A stretch of DNA of 64,000 nucleotides, from NCBI GenBank assembly GCA_046317875.1, contig JBKCVN010000011.1:30238-94237 (forward strand), read 5' to 3'. The stretch comes from 2-01-FULL-41-14 sp046317875. GTDB taxonomy: Bacteria; Pseudomonadota; Alphaproteobacteria; UBA7879; UBA5542. The notes below the pieces were generated by a model, which was given only the letters and a program-made list of their open reading frames with translations, had not been told where the DNA came from and made no database searches. Made by a program: the position numbers and the translations under genes. Below, in pieces: positions 17,347-26,422 of the stretch (position 1 is its first letter; the number at the start of each line of letters is the position of its first letter).

Positions 17347-18301
17347 GTGATTTTTCTTTGTGAGTGAATGCAAAATATAAAAAGAAAGGGGCACCTAGTA
17401 ATGCCGTAATGACGCCGATCTTCAGTTCGGTCTGGGTAGGGAGACAACGAATTAAAATGTCGGCCATTAGGCACAGAACCGCACCCCCCAAAGCCGAGGG
17501 GAGTAGCAACACGCTGGGCTTATGAGAAACATAAGGTCGAATCAGATGGGGAACGATTAATCCCACAAATCCAATGCTGCCTCCCAGGGCCGTTAGGGGG
17601 CCCACACACAAGGCCGTACCTATAATGATCATAGGAATTAATTTCTTCATGGAATATCCCAAGCTTATGGCCATGTCTTCCCCAAGGCTCAGGGCGTTTA
17701 AAGCCAAGCGATAACGCCATAAGATGAAAAATCCCATACTTAAAAAAGGAATAGACCAGAAGATCACATCCAATGTCTCATGACTGAAAGACCCCATTAA
17801 CCAAAACATGATTTCTAAATTTTTATAAGGGTTATCCGATAAATTAAGGGTTAAAGAAGTTAACGCCATAAGGAGGCTGTTGAATCCTAGGCCCATTAAA
17901 ATCAGGGTTAACATACAAGGGTGTTTTGATAACACATAGTATAACAAGGCCAGTAATAGGGCGGCCCCCAACAGGCCCCATAAAGGAACAAACAAGGTAG
18001 AAACACCCAGGCTAATAGCCAACACAGATCCAAAAGAGGCAGCGGAGGCAATACCTATTACACCGGCATCTGCCAAAGGGTTTCTGAAAAAACCCTGAAG
18101 AGTGGCGCCCGTTAAACCCAAGAATCCCCCTGTTAAAATGGCTAAGAGGGTGCGGGGGAGGCGCATGGTTTCCAAAACTGCCCACCCAAGCTGAGGGTCT
18201 GTATACAAAAGAGAAAAGGGAACATCGCCCACACTCAATGATATGCCAAACAGCAAAACTAATAATCCCCCTAGAACCCCATTCAGTTGTGTGTGTGTCA
18301 T
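17333..18301 (-). CDS. btuC: Cobalamin-type ABC importer permease (FecCD/BtuC family)
   Basis: A 322-aa inner-membrane permease with about ten hydrophobic helices. Family motifs include RLPRTLLAILTGGFLGLTGA (about 48-67), GFFRNPLADAGVIGI and GFVGLIVPHLIRP near residue 245, the region that meets the ATPase. It lies between btuF and btuD, overlapping the former by 4 bp and the latter by 14 bp. The family also imports ferric siderophores and haem; the upstream cobalamin riboswitch makes vitamin B12 the best guess. Confidence 0.92.
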   Translation of the reverse strand: MTHTQLNGVLGGLLVLLFGISLSVGDVPFSLLYTDPQLGWAVLETMRLPRTLLAILTGGFLGLTGATLQGFFRNPLADAGVIGIASAASFGSVLAISLGVSTLFVPLWGLLGAALLLALLYYVLSKHPCMLTLILMGLGFNSLLMALTSLTLNLSDNPYKNLEIMFWLMGSFSHETLDVIFWSIPFLSMGFFILWRYRLALNALSLGEDMAISLGYSMKKLIPMIIIGTALCVGPLTALGGSIGFVGLIVPHLIRPYVSHKPSVLLLPSALGGAVLCLMADILIRCLPTQTELKIGVITALLGAPFFLYFAFTHKEKSHDPY

Positions 18302-19050
18302 GATGTTGTGCCACTTGTGTTTATCATTTTTATTAACTCTATCAAAGCAGGAGGGTAGGGGGAAAGCGTAAGCTTATGGGGCAGGATCTGTAACCGAATC
18401 CCTTTCTTTTCTAATAAACTCCAAAGGGGATGAGGAGCGGCAGGATCTAAAAAGAACACAGCAACCAGTGATGGCTGTATTAGGGATTCTAGGGAGTTAT
18501 ATGTCCACCCTTTCTTTTTTTCATACAGGTTTTCATAGGGCGTGGTTTTCAAAAGATCATTCAACAAGGTACTGCCCCCGGGGCAAAGCCCTGCGCGGCC
18601 CCAAAAAACAGCTGTGGCTCGGGGCGTTTTTTGTGACAATTTCAGATCTTGAAGCCATGTTTCTGGTTTTCTTGAGCAGGGGAATAAACGCGAGAACAAA
18701 TGAACCTGTTGTTCCAATTCCTGCAGAGACTGGGGATAGGATAAGGTGACGAGTTTAATTTTTCTGTCTTTACATATTTTCTCAATCAAAGGAGAAATGG
18801 GAGCATATCCAATTACCATTTTAAGGCTAGGGTGGAATAAAATTTCAGGTGATCCCTTATGGGTTCTGAGAGACTGGGCCTGTGAAGACACGAACGATAG
18901 CTGGGGGTCTTTAGCCAAATGGCTGACAGCATAAATGTCATCATGGTCTGCTAGGTCCACCACCCATTGGTCAGCGCCCAAATCCAATGACAAAATGCTG
19001 GCGGCTAAGGGCAGAAAGAAAATACTAAAAATGAACGTGCATGCCCACAT
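18298..19050 (-). CDS. btuF: Periplasmic cobalamin-binding protein (BtuF-like)
   Basis: A substrate-binding protein of the TroA/BtuF fold, 250 aa from the ATG at 19050. Residues 1-21 are a signal peptide and the mature part begins near LDLGADQWVVDLADHDDI, a stretch common in alphaproteobacterial BtuF-like proteins, followed by VSHLAKDPQLSFV. Two lobes are joined by a helix as is usual in the family. The ATG at 19050 is preferred because it follows AGGCGAG and starts a clean signal peptide; longer in-frame starts lack both. It overlaps the btuB end by 26 bp. Confidence 0.85.
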   Translation of the reverse strand: MWACTFIFSIFFLPLAASILSLDLGADQWVVDLADHDDIYAVSHLAKDPQLSFVSSQAQSLRTHKGSPEILFHPSLKMVIGYAPISPLIEKICKDRKIKLVTLSYPQSLQELEQQVHLFSRLFPCSRKPETWLQDLKLSQKTPRATAVFWGRAGLCPGGSTLLNDLLKTTPYENLYEKKKGWTYNSLESLIQPSLVAVFFLDPAAPHPLWSLLEKKGIRLQILPHKLTLSPYPPALIELIKMINTSGTTS

Positions 19051-20818
19051 AAAATTCTCGCCTAGGGGTTTGATATCCATATGTTTGTTCGTATCGTGTG
19101 TCAAAACAATTGTGAACCCTGCCAAAAACAGAAAAGCCTGGCTTTAATTCTTGTTTGATAGAGATATGAGTTAAAAAATAATCTTTCAAAGGTTCTCCGG
19201 AATAGCTGCGTCGCCGGCCTATGTAATGTAATTCGGGGGTAATTTTTACATCGGGAAAAAGCTCATGTTCTAGGCGACCTTGGGCTTTGTGTTTAGGAAA
19301 TTCGGGGTTCACATTTGCCTTTGAACAATTCAGGTTTGTGTAACCATAAGATAAAAAGAGTTTCCAATCATCCTGTGGTGTATAGGTCAGCTGGGATTCA
19401 AACCCCGAAATATAAGTTTTTCCAGGCAAATTGACCGTGCGGTATCGATTGTTTTCAAAAATAGCATGAATGGTTTTTTTTGTTTGAGTCCAAAACGGCG
19501 TTACCTGAAAAACAAGATTCTTGATAGGAAATTGTTTTTGAAGCGTGGCATCTATGGTTTGTGTTTGTTGGGGCTTAAGGGCAGGGTTCCCCTGTATGAA
19601 GGGATTGGTAATATACATCTCGTAATCGCTGGGGTTTAAAAAGCCCCTATGGATGCCAGCTTTTATAAGATGGGTGGTCGAGGTATGTGCTAAGCTGGCG
19701 GTGTAAGTTCCCTGTGAGCCCAATTTTTGATGTTGATCCAGGCGTGCCCCCACTTCTGCTGCCAGGTGGGGGGTGATCAAGATTTTTTGAAGACCACCGA
19801 GATGGGATAAAATAGCTGTTTTTTTCAAAAGGGGTGTGCTTTGAACGTGATGGGATTCAACGCCCCCCAACAGGGTAGACACTAATCGGGGAGAAAGCGT
19901 ATAGGTGCCTTCGTATGTCGCCCCCGTCATTAGAATTTGAGAGACGGGAGTTTCTGTATATTTCAGTTTATGGTGGCTGGCGAATGTTCGGAAAAAATGA
20001 TGGTGGGTGGGTAGGGTTTTTTCCAAGCCCACCCCTATTAAAGAAATATGATTCGTTTGATTGCCTTGGGGTTTGGGGCTTAGGTGTTGGGGATCCAGAT
20101 CATATTTGGAGGCATGTTCGCTGGTTCTGCCCGAGAGATGAAGTATGGAATCATGATCCAGTTGGTGTTGAAGGCGTGTGGCCAGCTGGGTATTATACAT
20201 GCGTCCCTTTTCCCCCAACTTGCGGCTGGACCCATATTGAGGCAGACCCTGATTCCTGAGTCCTTGGCCATGAATAACCCACTTCGTTGAGGGGGTCGTA
20301 TGTTGGTGGGCAAGATGGCCATACCCTGTTTGAAAGCTGCCCACCTCCACGGTGGCTGAATTGGCTGAAGGCAAGAAAGGCGTTTCCATCAGTAAAAGGC
20401 CTCCACTGGAACCTTCCCCATATCGTACGCCGTGACTACCTGGTATGACTGACTTTAGTTGAGTGGTGCCTCCCCATAAGGGGGACAGATTAACATTCCC
20501 TGCCGTATCTTGAACGGGAACATCGTCGATTCTAAGTCTTGTATTACGGGAAGGTTGCCCCCGAAAACTGGCAGTACTAATCGCCCCTAAGCTGCCCATT
20601 TTTTTTAAATGAACACTGGGCAACGCCTCGAAGGCCTGGAGGGTAGCCGAGGGGGTGTTTTCAGTAGGCGGGGCAGAATAGCTTTGGGGATGAAGGTTGT
20701 CGTACCAAAGGCGCGTGCCCGAAATATCCAACACCACGGGATTTGCCTGAACAATACAAGTGCAGCACAAGAGCACAAGGTGAACAGTTAATAATTTAAA
20801 CGACCAATTTTTTATCAT
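19025..20818 (-). CDS. btuB: TonB-dependent outer-membrane receptor for cobalamin
   Basis: A 597-aa TonB-dependent receptor. The signal peptide ends near VQA (residues 1-23). The plug domain follows, with ASFRGQPSRNTRLRIDDVPVQD and GSHGVRYGEGSSGG typical of plugs, then a 22-strand barrel ending in FYVGMHVHF with the terminal Phe. The ATG at 20818 is chosen because it begins the signal peptide; the frame is open further upstream to 20920. It is first in the operon and directly downstream of a cobalamin riboswitch, so B12 uptake under B12 repression is well supported. Confidence 0.92.
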   Translation of the reverse strand: MIKNWSFKLLTVHLVLLCCTCIVQANPVVLDISGTRLWYDNLHPQSYSAPPTENTPSATLQAFEALPSVHLKKMGSLGAISTASFRGQPSRNTRLRIDDVPVQDTAGNVNLSPLWGGTTQLKSVIPGSHGVRYGEGSSGGLLLMETPFLPSANSATVEVGSFQTGYGHLAHQHTTPSTKWVIHGQGLRNQGLPQYGSSRKLGEKGRMYNTQLATRLQHQLDHDSILHLSGRTSEHASKYDLDPQHLSPKPQGNQTNHISLIGVGLEKTLPTHHHFFRTFASHHKLKYTETPVSQILMTGATYEGTYTLSPRLVSTLLGGVESHHVQSTPLLKKTAILSHLGGLQKILITPHLAAEVGARLDQHQKLGSQGTYTASLAHTSTTHLIKAGIHRGFLNPSDYEMYITNPFIQGNPALKPQQTQTIDATLQKQFPIKNLVFQVTPFWTQTKKTIHAIFENNRYRTVNLPGKTYISGFESQLTYTPQDDWKLFLSYGYTNLNCSKANVNPEFPKHKAQGRLEHELFPDVKITPELHYIGRRRSYSGEPLKDYFLTHISIKQELKPGFSVFGRVHNCFDTRYEQTYGYQTPRREFYVGMHVHF

Positions 20819-20924
20819 TGTCCATGATTCATGTTGTTTCAAGTTATGGTCAGGTCGCGTATGAAAAAAGCATAAGATATTCACACAGAATTGATCCCTC
20901 CGATCAATTGCATAGGACACTGAT

Positions 20925-21095
20925 AAGGGCAGGTCTCCTGGCTTTAAGTGTTTTTAAAGAAGTGAAAAATCTTCCCAGGATTAACCCAGTGATTGAGAAA
21001 TGTTGTTTTCTCGAGGCTTCACTTCACAGCTTTGACAGTTGCGGGGGCAGCTGTGGCTTTGCACCACATTCCCTTTTAACATTAAAGACCCTTAC
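20925..21095 (-). promoter_or_regulatory. Cobalamin riboswitch controlling btuB-F-C-D-miaA
   Basis: Read on the minus strand, the region contains the conserved aptamer elements in order: AAGGGAA, GGTGCAAAGCCACAGC, CTGCCCCCGCAACTGT (the B12 box) and, ~90 nt on, AGCCAGGAGACCTGCCC, which closes the P3/P4 region and the aptamer. About 16 nt later an AATTGATC/GATCAATT hairpin (about 20890-20908) carries GGAGG in its loop, 70 nt before the btuB start; it may belong to the expression platform. B12 binding normally shuts such genes down. Confidence 0.96.
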
Positions 21096-21366
21096 AATAG
21101 CTATGATCGCAAAAAAAAGAAGAAGGTTCAAGAAAATCATGGTGGTAATTTAAAGATTTATTACCAACATTCTCAAGGCCTAGGAAAAAGAGGTATACTA
21201 AGAAAAAACTAACAATAAGAATGGTTTTTCTTTAATTTTGGATAGGCTAAATAACGAGCATAGTTTTGGTCAAAAAGGGAATTTTTCTTTGTTAACAGTA
21301 TCTTGCTAGATTTACATCTTATGTAATCGTGTATTAAGATAATAAAAATAACAGAGGAAGAACCAT

Positions 21367-22104
21367 ATGAAAAATGTTCAAGGGATTCTGATTGCGCTTA
21401 TCGGGGCATTTGGTCTGGTGATCTCGGGCCACTTAATTTCCAGATCTTTACAGCGATTTGGGGGCAATAATAACCAAGTCACTGTTCGAGGGATTGGAGA
21501 GCGAGATGTAAAAGCTAATTATGGGTCCTGGCAAATTGAATTCTTAGTGCGTGAGTCCAATTTAGAGAAGGCTATGAAGTCGTTTAAGAAAACGAATCAA
21601 GTTATTCAAGAGTTTTTAAAAGAACAGGGATTCAATCCAAAAGAAATTTCTTTAGGTGTTCCCAATGTTCGATTTGGACGGGAAGATAAGTTTGGGCTAG
21701 AAAACAGAGAGGAAAACAGACACGTAAATGTAGAAGGCGTTGTCTATGTAGTATCAGAGGACGTGGAAAAAATCCAAGCCGCATTTGTGCAAATGTCTCG
21801 TTTGTTTGAACGGGGTGTGATTTTGAATGGATGGAATCAGTTTCCTGTGTATTCGATTAAAAACTTTGATACTTTAAGGCCTGAATTATTAGAAGAGGCC
21901 ACCAAAAGTGCGCAGATGGTGGCAGAAAAATTTGCTTCCGCTGGAAATGTAAAATTGGGCAGGGTAAAAAATTTGAACCAAGGAGCTTTCAGTATTAATT
22001 CAAAAGAGGAAGGGTCAGCAGAAAATATGGGCTCGGGTCAAAAACCTTCTTCATATAATAAAGTGGTGCGTGTGGTGGTTCATGTAACATATAGTATAAA
22101 TTAA
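21367..22104 (+). CDS. SIMPL-domain (DUF541) periplasmic protein
   Basis: A 245-aa protein with one N-terminal hydrophobic segment (about 5-27), acting as a signal anchor or signal peptide, then a SIMPL domain: VTVRGIGERDVKANYGSWQIEF, a helix with KKTNQVIQEFLKEQGF, and a C-terminal VVRVVVHVTYSIN strand. SIMPL proteins are periplasmic, and some respond to oxidative stress, but the biochemical role is unknown. The ATG at 21367 is preceded by AGAGGAAG. It is divergent from the B12 operon, with a leader region between. Confidence 0.85.
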   Translation: MKNVQGILIALIGAFGLVISGHLISRSLQRFGGNNNQVTVRGIGERDVKANYGSWQIEFLVRESNLEKAMKSFKKTNQVIQEFLKEQGFNPKEISLGVPNVRFGREDKFGLENREENRHVNVEGVVYVVSEDVEKIQAAFVQMSRLFERGVILNGWNQFPVYSIKNFDTLRPELLEEATKSAQMVAEKFASAGNVKLGRVKNLNQGAFSINSKEEGSAENMGSGQKPSSYNKVVRVVVHVTYSIN

Positions 22105-22206
22105 CTTTACTAAGCTAATAGTATTTGTGAAATCGTATCTATCTGTAATTTCCATAACCTAAAAAAATTATAACTCTTTATTGGAAGGGTTTATATTATT
22201 CAAAAC

Positions 22207-22234
22207 TTGCCAAATCATAAAAAAAGCGTATACT
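22207..22234 (+). promoter_or_regulatory. Promoter of the nusA-infB-plsY operon
   Basis: TTGCCA (22207-22212), a 16-nt spacer and TATACT (22229-22234). Transcription would start near 22241, just before the leader hairpin. It lies 100 bp after the SIMPL stop. Confidence 0.7.
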
Positions 22235-22260
22235 GCGCTTAACATCCTTTTCATATTGTC

Positions 22261-22287
22261 AAGGTGGACCGTTGGTCCGCCTTTTTA
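22261..22287 (+). terminator. Leader terminator/attenuator ahead of nusA
   Basis: AAGGTGGACC pairs with GGTCCGCCTT (one G-U pair) and runs into TTTTATTT. It lies between the promoter at 22207-22234 and the nusA start at 22314, so it would end transcripts in the leader. It could also serve the upstream SIMPL gene, but its position after the promoter favours attenuation. Confidence 0.75.
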
Positions 22288-22313
22288 TTTAGGTAAAATT
22301 ATGAGGAAAAAGA

Positions 22314-23807
22314 ATGGTTGCATCCATAAATAAAGAAGCCTTACAGATTGCTGAAGCCGTAGCCCAGGAAAAGGGCATTGATCCTGAAGAAGTTCTAATT
22401 GCCATGGAAGAAGCGATTCAAAAGTTGAGTCGCACTAAGTATGGTTTGGAAAATGATATCCGTGTAAAAATTGATCGCAAAAACGGTGCCATTCAAATCG
22501 ACCGGTATCGTGAAGTGGTAGACACTGTAGAAGATTCTTTAAAACAAATTTCGCTGGAAGAGGCGCGCAAGGAGGACAAGACCATCGACCTTGGGGATTT
22601 TGTGATTGAAAACCTCCCTCCTATCCAGTTTGGTCGAGTGGGGGCACAGGCGGCACGCCAGGTGATTTCCTCTAAGGTTCGGGGTGCCGAGCGTCGAAAG
22701 CAGTATGAAGATTTCAAAGATAAAGTGGGTGAGATTGTCAGTGGTACAGTCAAGCGTGTGGATTACGGAAACTATATCATTGATATTGGTCGGACCGAAT
22801 GTTTGTTACGACGGGATGAGTGCATTCCCCGTGAAATGTTAAGACCTGGCGATCGGGTCCGTTGTTTTGTGATGGACGTTCGTGAAGAACCCCGCGGTCC
22901 TCAGGTATTTTTATCCAGATCACACCCTGACTTTATGGCTAAACTGTTTTCCCAAGAAGTTCCTGAAATTTACGATGGCACTATCGAGATTCTATCAGTT
23001 GCCCGTGATCCAGGAAGCCGTGCCAAAATCGCGGTGCGTGCACGGGATGGGGGGATTGACCCCGTTGGGGCGTGCGTGGGGATGCGAGGCAGTCGTGTTC
23101 AAGCCGTTGTGAACGAATTACAAGGTGAAAAAGTAGACATCGTTTTGTGGTCGGCTGATTTGGGAACATTTATCCTTAATTCACTAACCCCTGCTGAAAT
23201 TTCTAAGGTTGTGATCGATGAAGATCAGAATCGTGTGGAAGTGGTGGTACCAGAAGATCAACAAAGCCTGGCCATTGGTCGTCGGGGACAAAACGTACGA
23301 TTGGCGTCTCTTTTAACGGGGATGGAAATCAGCATTATGACCGAAGCCCAAGAAGCAGAACGTCGTACGGAAGAATTCAGCCACAAAACAAAACTGTTTA
23401 TGGAAGCTTTGGATGTAGATGAAGTGATCGCCCACCTGTTGGCTGTAGAAGGATTTTCAACATTGGAAGAAATTGCCGACGTCAGCACGGACGAATTAGC
23501 CTCGATCGAAGGATTCGATGAAACCTTGGCCCAGGAGCTGCAAAGCCGTGCGGAAACCTTCCTGAAAAATAAAGAAGAAAAATTGAAAAAACGCTGTGTT
23601 GAATTGGGTGTTTCTCAAGAGATCATGGATATGGATGGACTTTCCCTTGAAATAAAAGAAAAATTAGGGCAAAACAACATCAAGACTTTAGATGACCTAG
23701 GTGACTTAGCATCGGATGAGTTGATCGATCTTGTTGGTAAGGGGTCTTTAAATGCGGACCAAGCCAATGATATTATTATGAAAGCTCGAGCTCATTGGTT
23801 TGAGTAA
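22314..23807 (+). CDS. nusA: Transcription termination/antitermination factor NusA
   Basis: A 497-aa RNA-polymerase-binding factor controlling pausing, termination and antitermination. Order: N-terminal RNAP-binding domain (1-~125), S1 domain (about 135-200, GTVKRVDYGNYIIDIG), KH1 and KH2 (GACVGMRGSRVQAVVNEL, then AIGRRGQNVRLASLLTG), then two Glu-rich C-terminal helix-hairpin-helix repeats (about 365-497) as in proteobacteria. Usually rimP lies upstream and ylxR downstream; neither is here. It is first in nusA-infB-plsY. Confidence 0.97.
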   Translation: MVASINKEALQIAEAVAQEKGIDPEEVLIAMEEAIQKLSRTKYGLENDIRVKIDRKNGAIQIDRYREVVDTVEDSLKQISLEEARKEDKTIDLGDFVIENLPPIQFGRVGAQAARQVISSKVRGAERRKQYEDFKDKVGEIVSGTVKRVDYGNYIIDIGRTECLLRRDECIPREMLRPGDRVRCFVMDVREEPRGPQVFLSRSHPDFMAKLFSQEVPEIYDGTIEILSVARDPGSRAKIAVRARDGGIDPVGACVGMRGSRVQAVVNELQGEKVDIVLWSADLGTFILNSLTPAEISKVVIDEDQNRVEVVVPEDQQSLAIGRRGQNVRLASLLTGMEISIMTEAQEAERRTEEFSHKTKLFMEALDVDEVIAHLLAVEGFSTLEEIADVSTDELASIEGFDETLAQELQSRAETFLKNKEEKLKKRCVELGVSQEIMDMDGLSLEIKEKLGQNNIKTLDDLGDLASDELIDLVGKGSLNADQANDIIMKARAHWFE

Positions 23808-23837
23808 TCAGAGCTTAATTTATGGGATGAGTAACAG

Positions 23838-26378
23838 ATGAGCGATAAAGACAAAAATCCACCTTCTCATGAAAAAAAGCCTTTAACGCTTTCCAAGAAG
23901 ATTGACCTGAAGGATTTAACGGATGGTCAATCGCGTTCCTCTTCAAAAGGGGGCCGTACGGTTATTGTGGAAGTTAAGAAGAATCGATCCAACTCTGACA
24001 AAAAACAAGATGCTCCTACAGAAAGAGCCGGTCTTAGGGCCTCAAAACCCGTTTTGCGGGCCCGCGAGAAGATTGAAGAAACATCAGGATCTTCGGATTC
24101 TTCAAATGCGGTTTCTACCCAAGATAAAAAACTAACAATTCAAGAAAAAGAAGCCCGTCTGAAAGCCTTACAAAATGCCTCAAGGTATGTGGAGGAACAA
24201 GCTGCACAACTGGATCTCTCATCAAAACGTGCGGCCGAGCTTCGCCAAATGGAAGAAGAAAATCGTCGGCAAAAAGAAGAGTTAGAAGAATCACTCAAAG
24301 CTACTCAACAAGCCGTGGCGGAAGAAGAAGCCGCAGCCGCAGGTAGTGCGCCTTCTGCAGAAGAGTCTTCCGTATCCAGGGATACAAACTCAGAATCTGC
24401 CTTCCGCAAACAAAAAGAAAAAGATGATGCAGAAGCCCCCGCCAGGCAAGCCATTAAACGTCACGATGAACGTCGGTTGACCAAGATTAGCGTATCCGAT
24501 GTGATTATGGACGAAGAGGGTGAAGATACCTATCAGCGCCGACGTACCCGAAGCATGGCTGCGATTAAGCGTGCCCGTGAAAAAGAGCGTATGAAGCTGC
24601 AACGCCAGCAAATGTCCCAAGAGAAAATTACCCGAGAAGTGGTCATTCCTGAAGCGATTACAGTACAAGAATTGGCCAACCGTATGGCTGAAAAAGTGTC
24701 TGATGTGATTAAATGTTTCATGAGAATGGGCACTATGGTAACCATTACCCAATCTATTGATGCGGATACGGCCCAATTAATTGCTGAAGAAATGGGACAC
24801 CGTGTGAAACGGGTTTCGGATGCAGATATCGAAGATGTGTTAGCGGAAGATCCGGATACGGAAGCCGATTTGCAACCTCGCCCCCCTGTGGTGACCATCA
24901 TGGGTCACGTGGACCATGGGAAGACATCTTTGTTAGATGCTTTACGTACCACCGATGTGGCCGCAGGCGAAGCAGGTGGTATCACCCAACACATTGGGGC
25001 CTATCAGGTAACTTTGCCGTCTAATCAAAAGATCACCTTTATTGATACCCCCGGTCACGCGGCCTTTACGGAAATGCGGTCCCGTGGGGCGAATGTCACC
25101 GATATCGTGGTACTGGTTGTGGCCGCTGATGATGGGATTAAAGAGCAAACGGTAGAAGCCATAAATCATGCGAAGGCGGCCAAAGTTCCGATTATTGTGG
25201 CTATTAATAAAATAGACAAACCAGGTGCTGACCCTGCACGGGTGCGTCAAGAATTGATGCAGCATGAAATTTTCCTGGAAGAATTCGGGGGAGATGTTTT
25301 ATCGGTTGAAGTATCAGCATTGAAGAAAATGAATCTGGATAAGTTGGAAGAGACCATTTTGCTGCAAGCTGAAATTGCAAACCTATCCGCCAATCCAAAA
25401 CCCATGGCATCGGGTGTGGTTGTGGAATCACGCCTTGAAAAAGGTCGGGGTCCTGTGGTAACCACGTTGATTCAACGGGGCACCCTGAAAAGTGGTGATT
25501 TTTTTGTGGCTGGATCGGAGTGGGGCCGGGTACGTGTTTTGTTAAATGACCATGGTAAAACCGTATCAACAGCAGGACCTTCCATGCCGGTAGAAATTAT
25601 TGGATTTAACGGACTACCTGAAGCAGGAGATTTATTCTCGGTTACACAGGAAGAATCTAAAGCCCGAGAAATTGCAGAATACCGCCGTCATAAACGGAAA
25701 GAAAAGCAGGCCGCTTTATTAGATAAAAAGAAAATGGATAACCTATTCTCGAAGAAGGGGGCACATAAAGAGTTGGCTGTTTTGATCAAGGGGGATGTTC
25801 AAGGATCGGTGGAAGCCATTGCATCCAGCTTGATGAAGCTTAAAACAGACGAAGTATCCGTGTTGGTATTGCACAGCGGTGTGGGTGAAGTGAATGAAAC
25901 AGACGTTTCATTGGCCCGTGCGTCTAACGCCTTGGTGATTGGTTTTAATGTGAAAGCCAATGCCCAAGCCCGTGAATTGGCTCAACGCGAGGGTATCGAA
26001 GTGCGCCACTATTCCATCATTTATGATATTATTAATGATGTGAAGGACCTGTTAGGTGGACTATTATCGCCCATTCTGAACGAGAAATATTTGGGTCGTG
26101 CGGAAGTAAGACGCATTTTTAAAATTTCACGTCTGGGTCATGTGGCAGGTTGCTATGTATCGGATGGTTTTATTAAAAAATCAGGCAAAGTTCGATTGTT
26201 GAGGGGTACTGAGGTTGTTTACCAAGGCACCATCAAAACATTGAAGCGGACAACCGATGAAGCCAAAGAAATTAAGAGTGGTTTCGAGTGTGGTATTTTG
26301 CTGGAAGGGTTCAATGATATTCATGAAGGGGATATCATCGAATGTTCAGAAATCGAACGGATTGCCCGCACGCTTTAA
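23838..26378 (+). CDS. infB: Translation initiation factor IF-2
   Basis: An 846-aa GTPase that brings fMet-tRNA to the 30S subunit. A long charged Lys/Glu/Arg-rich N-terminus (1-~260) is followed by the IF2-N segment (VIPEAITVQELANRMAEKVSDVIK), then the G domain (GHVDHGKTSLL near 356, DTPGHAAF, NKIDKPGAD), domain II and the C-terminal fMet-tRNA-binding domain. The length is normal. It starts 30 bp after nusA. The ylxR gene usually between them is absent. Confidence 0.97.
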   Translation: MSDKDKNPPSHEKKPLTLSKKIDLKDLTDGQSRSSSKGGRTVIVEVKKNRSNSDKKQDAPTERAGLRASKPVLRAREKIEETSGSSDSSNAVSTQDKKLTIQEKEARLKALQNASRYVEEQAAQLDLSSKRAAELRQMEEENRRQKEELEESLKATQQAVAEEEAAAAGSAPSAEESSVSRDTNSESAFRKQKEKDDAEAPARQAIKRHDERRLTKISVSDVIMDEEGEDTYQRRRTRSMAAIKRAREKERMKLQRQQMSQEKITREVVIPEAITVQELANRMAEKVSDVIKCFMRMGTMVTITQSIDADTAQLIAEEMGHRVKRVSDADIEDVLAEDPDTEADLQPRPPVVTIMGHVDHGKTSLLDALRTTDVAAGEAGGITQHIGAYQVTLPSNQKITFIDTPGHAAFTEMRSRGANVTDIVVLVVAADDGIKEQTVEAINHAKAAKVPIIVAINKIDKPGADPARVRQELMQHEIFLEEFGGDVLSVEVSALKKMNLDKLEETILLQAEIANLSANPKPMASGVVVESRLEKGRGPVVTTLIQRGTLKSGDFFVAGSEWGRVRVLLNDHGKTVSTAGPSMPVEIIGFNGLPEAGDLFSVTQEESKAREIAEYRRHKRKEKQAALLDKKKMDNLFSKKGAHKELAVLIKGDVQGSVEAIASSLMKLKTDEVSVLVLHSGVGEVNETDVSLARASNALVIGFNVKANAQARELAQREGIEVRHYSIIYDIINDVKDLLGGLLSPILNEKYLGRAEVRRIFKISRLGHVAGCYVSDGFIKKSGKVRLLRGTEVVYQGTIKTLKRTTDEAKEIKSGFECGILLEGFNDIHEGDIIECSEIERIARTL

Positions 26379-26422
26379 TACGCACTACATCGCCTGAGGG
26401 GACAAAAAAGGGAGAACTTTCA

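Noticed and set aside
20890..20908. GGAGG in a hairpin loop as the btuB ribosome-binding site
   Set aside because: The only in-frame start close to it (a GTG) would place ~29 charged residues before the signal peptide; the ATG at 20818 fits far better.
22261..22287. Terminator of the SIMPL gene only
   Set aside because: A good promoter lies between the SIMPL stop and the hairpin, so leader attenuation explains it better, although readthrough from SIMPL would also end here.
24390..24901. Long antisense frames inside infB
   Set aside because: They lie opposite a strongly conserved gene, have no recognisable domain and follow the sense codon pattern.
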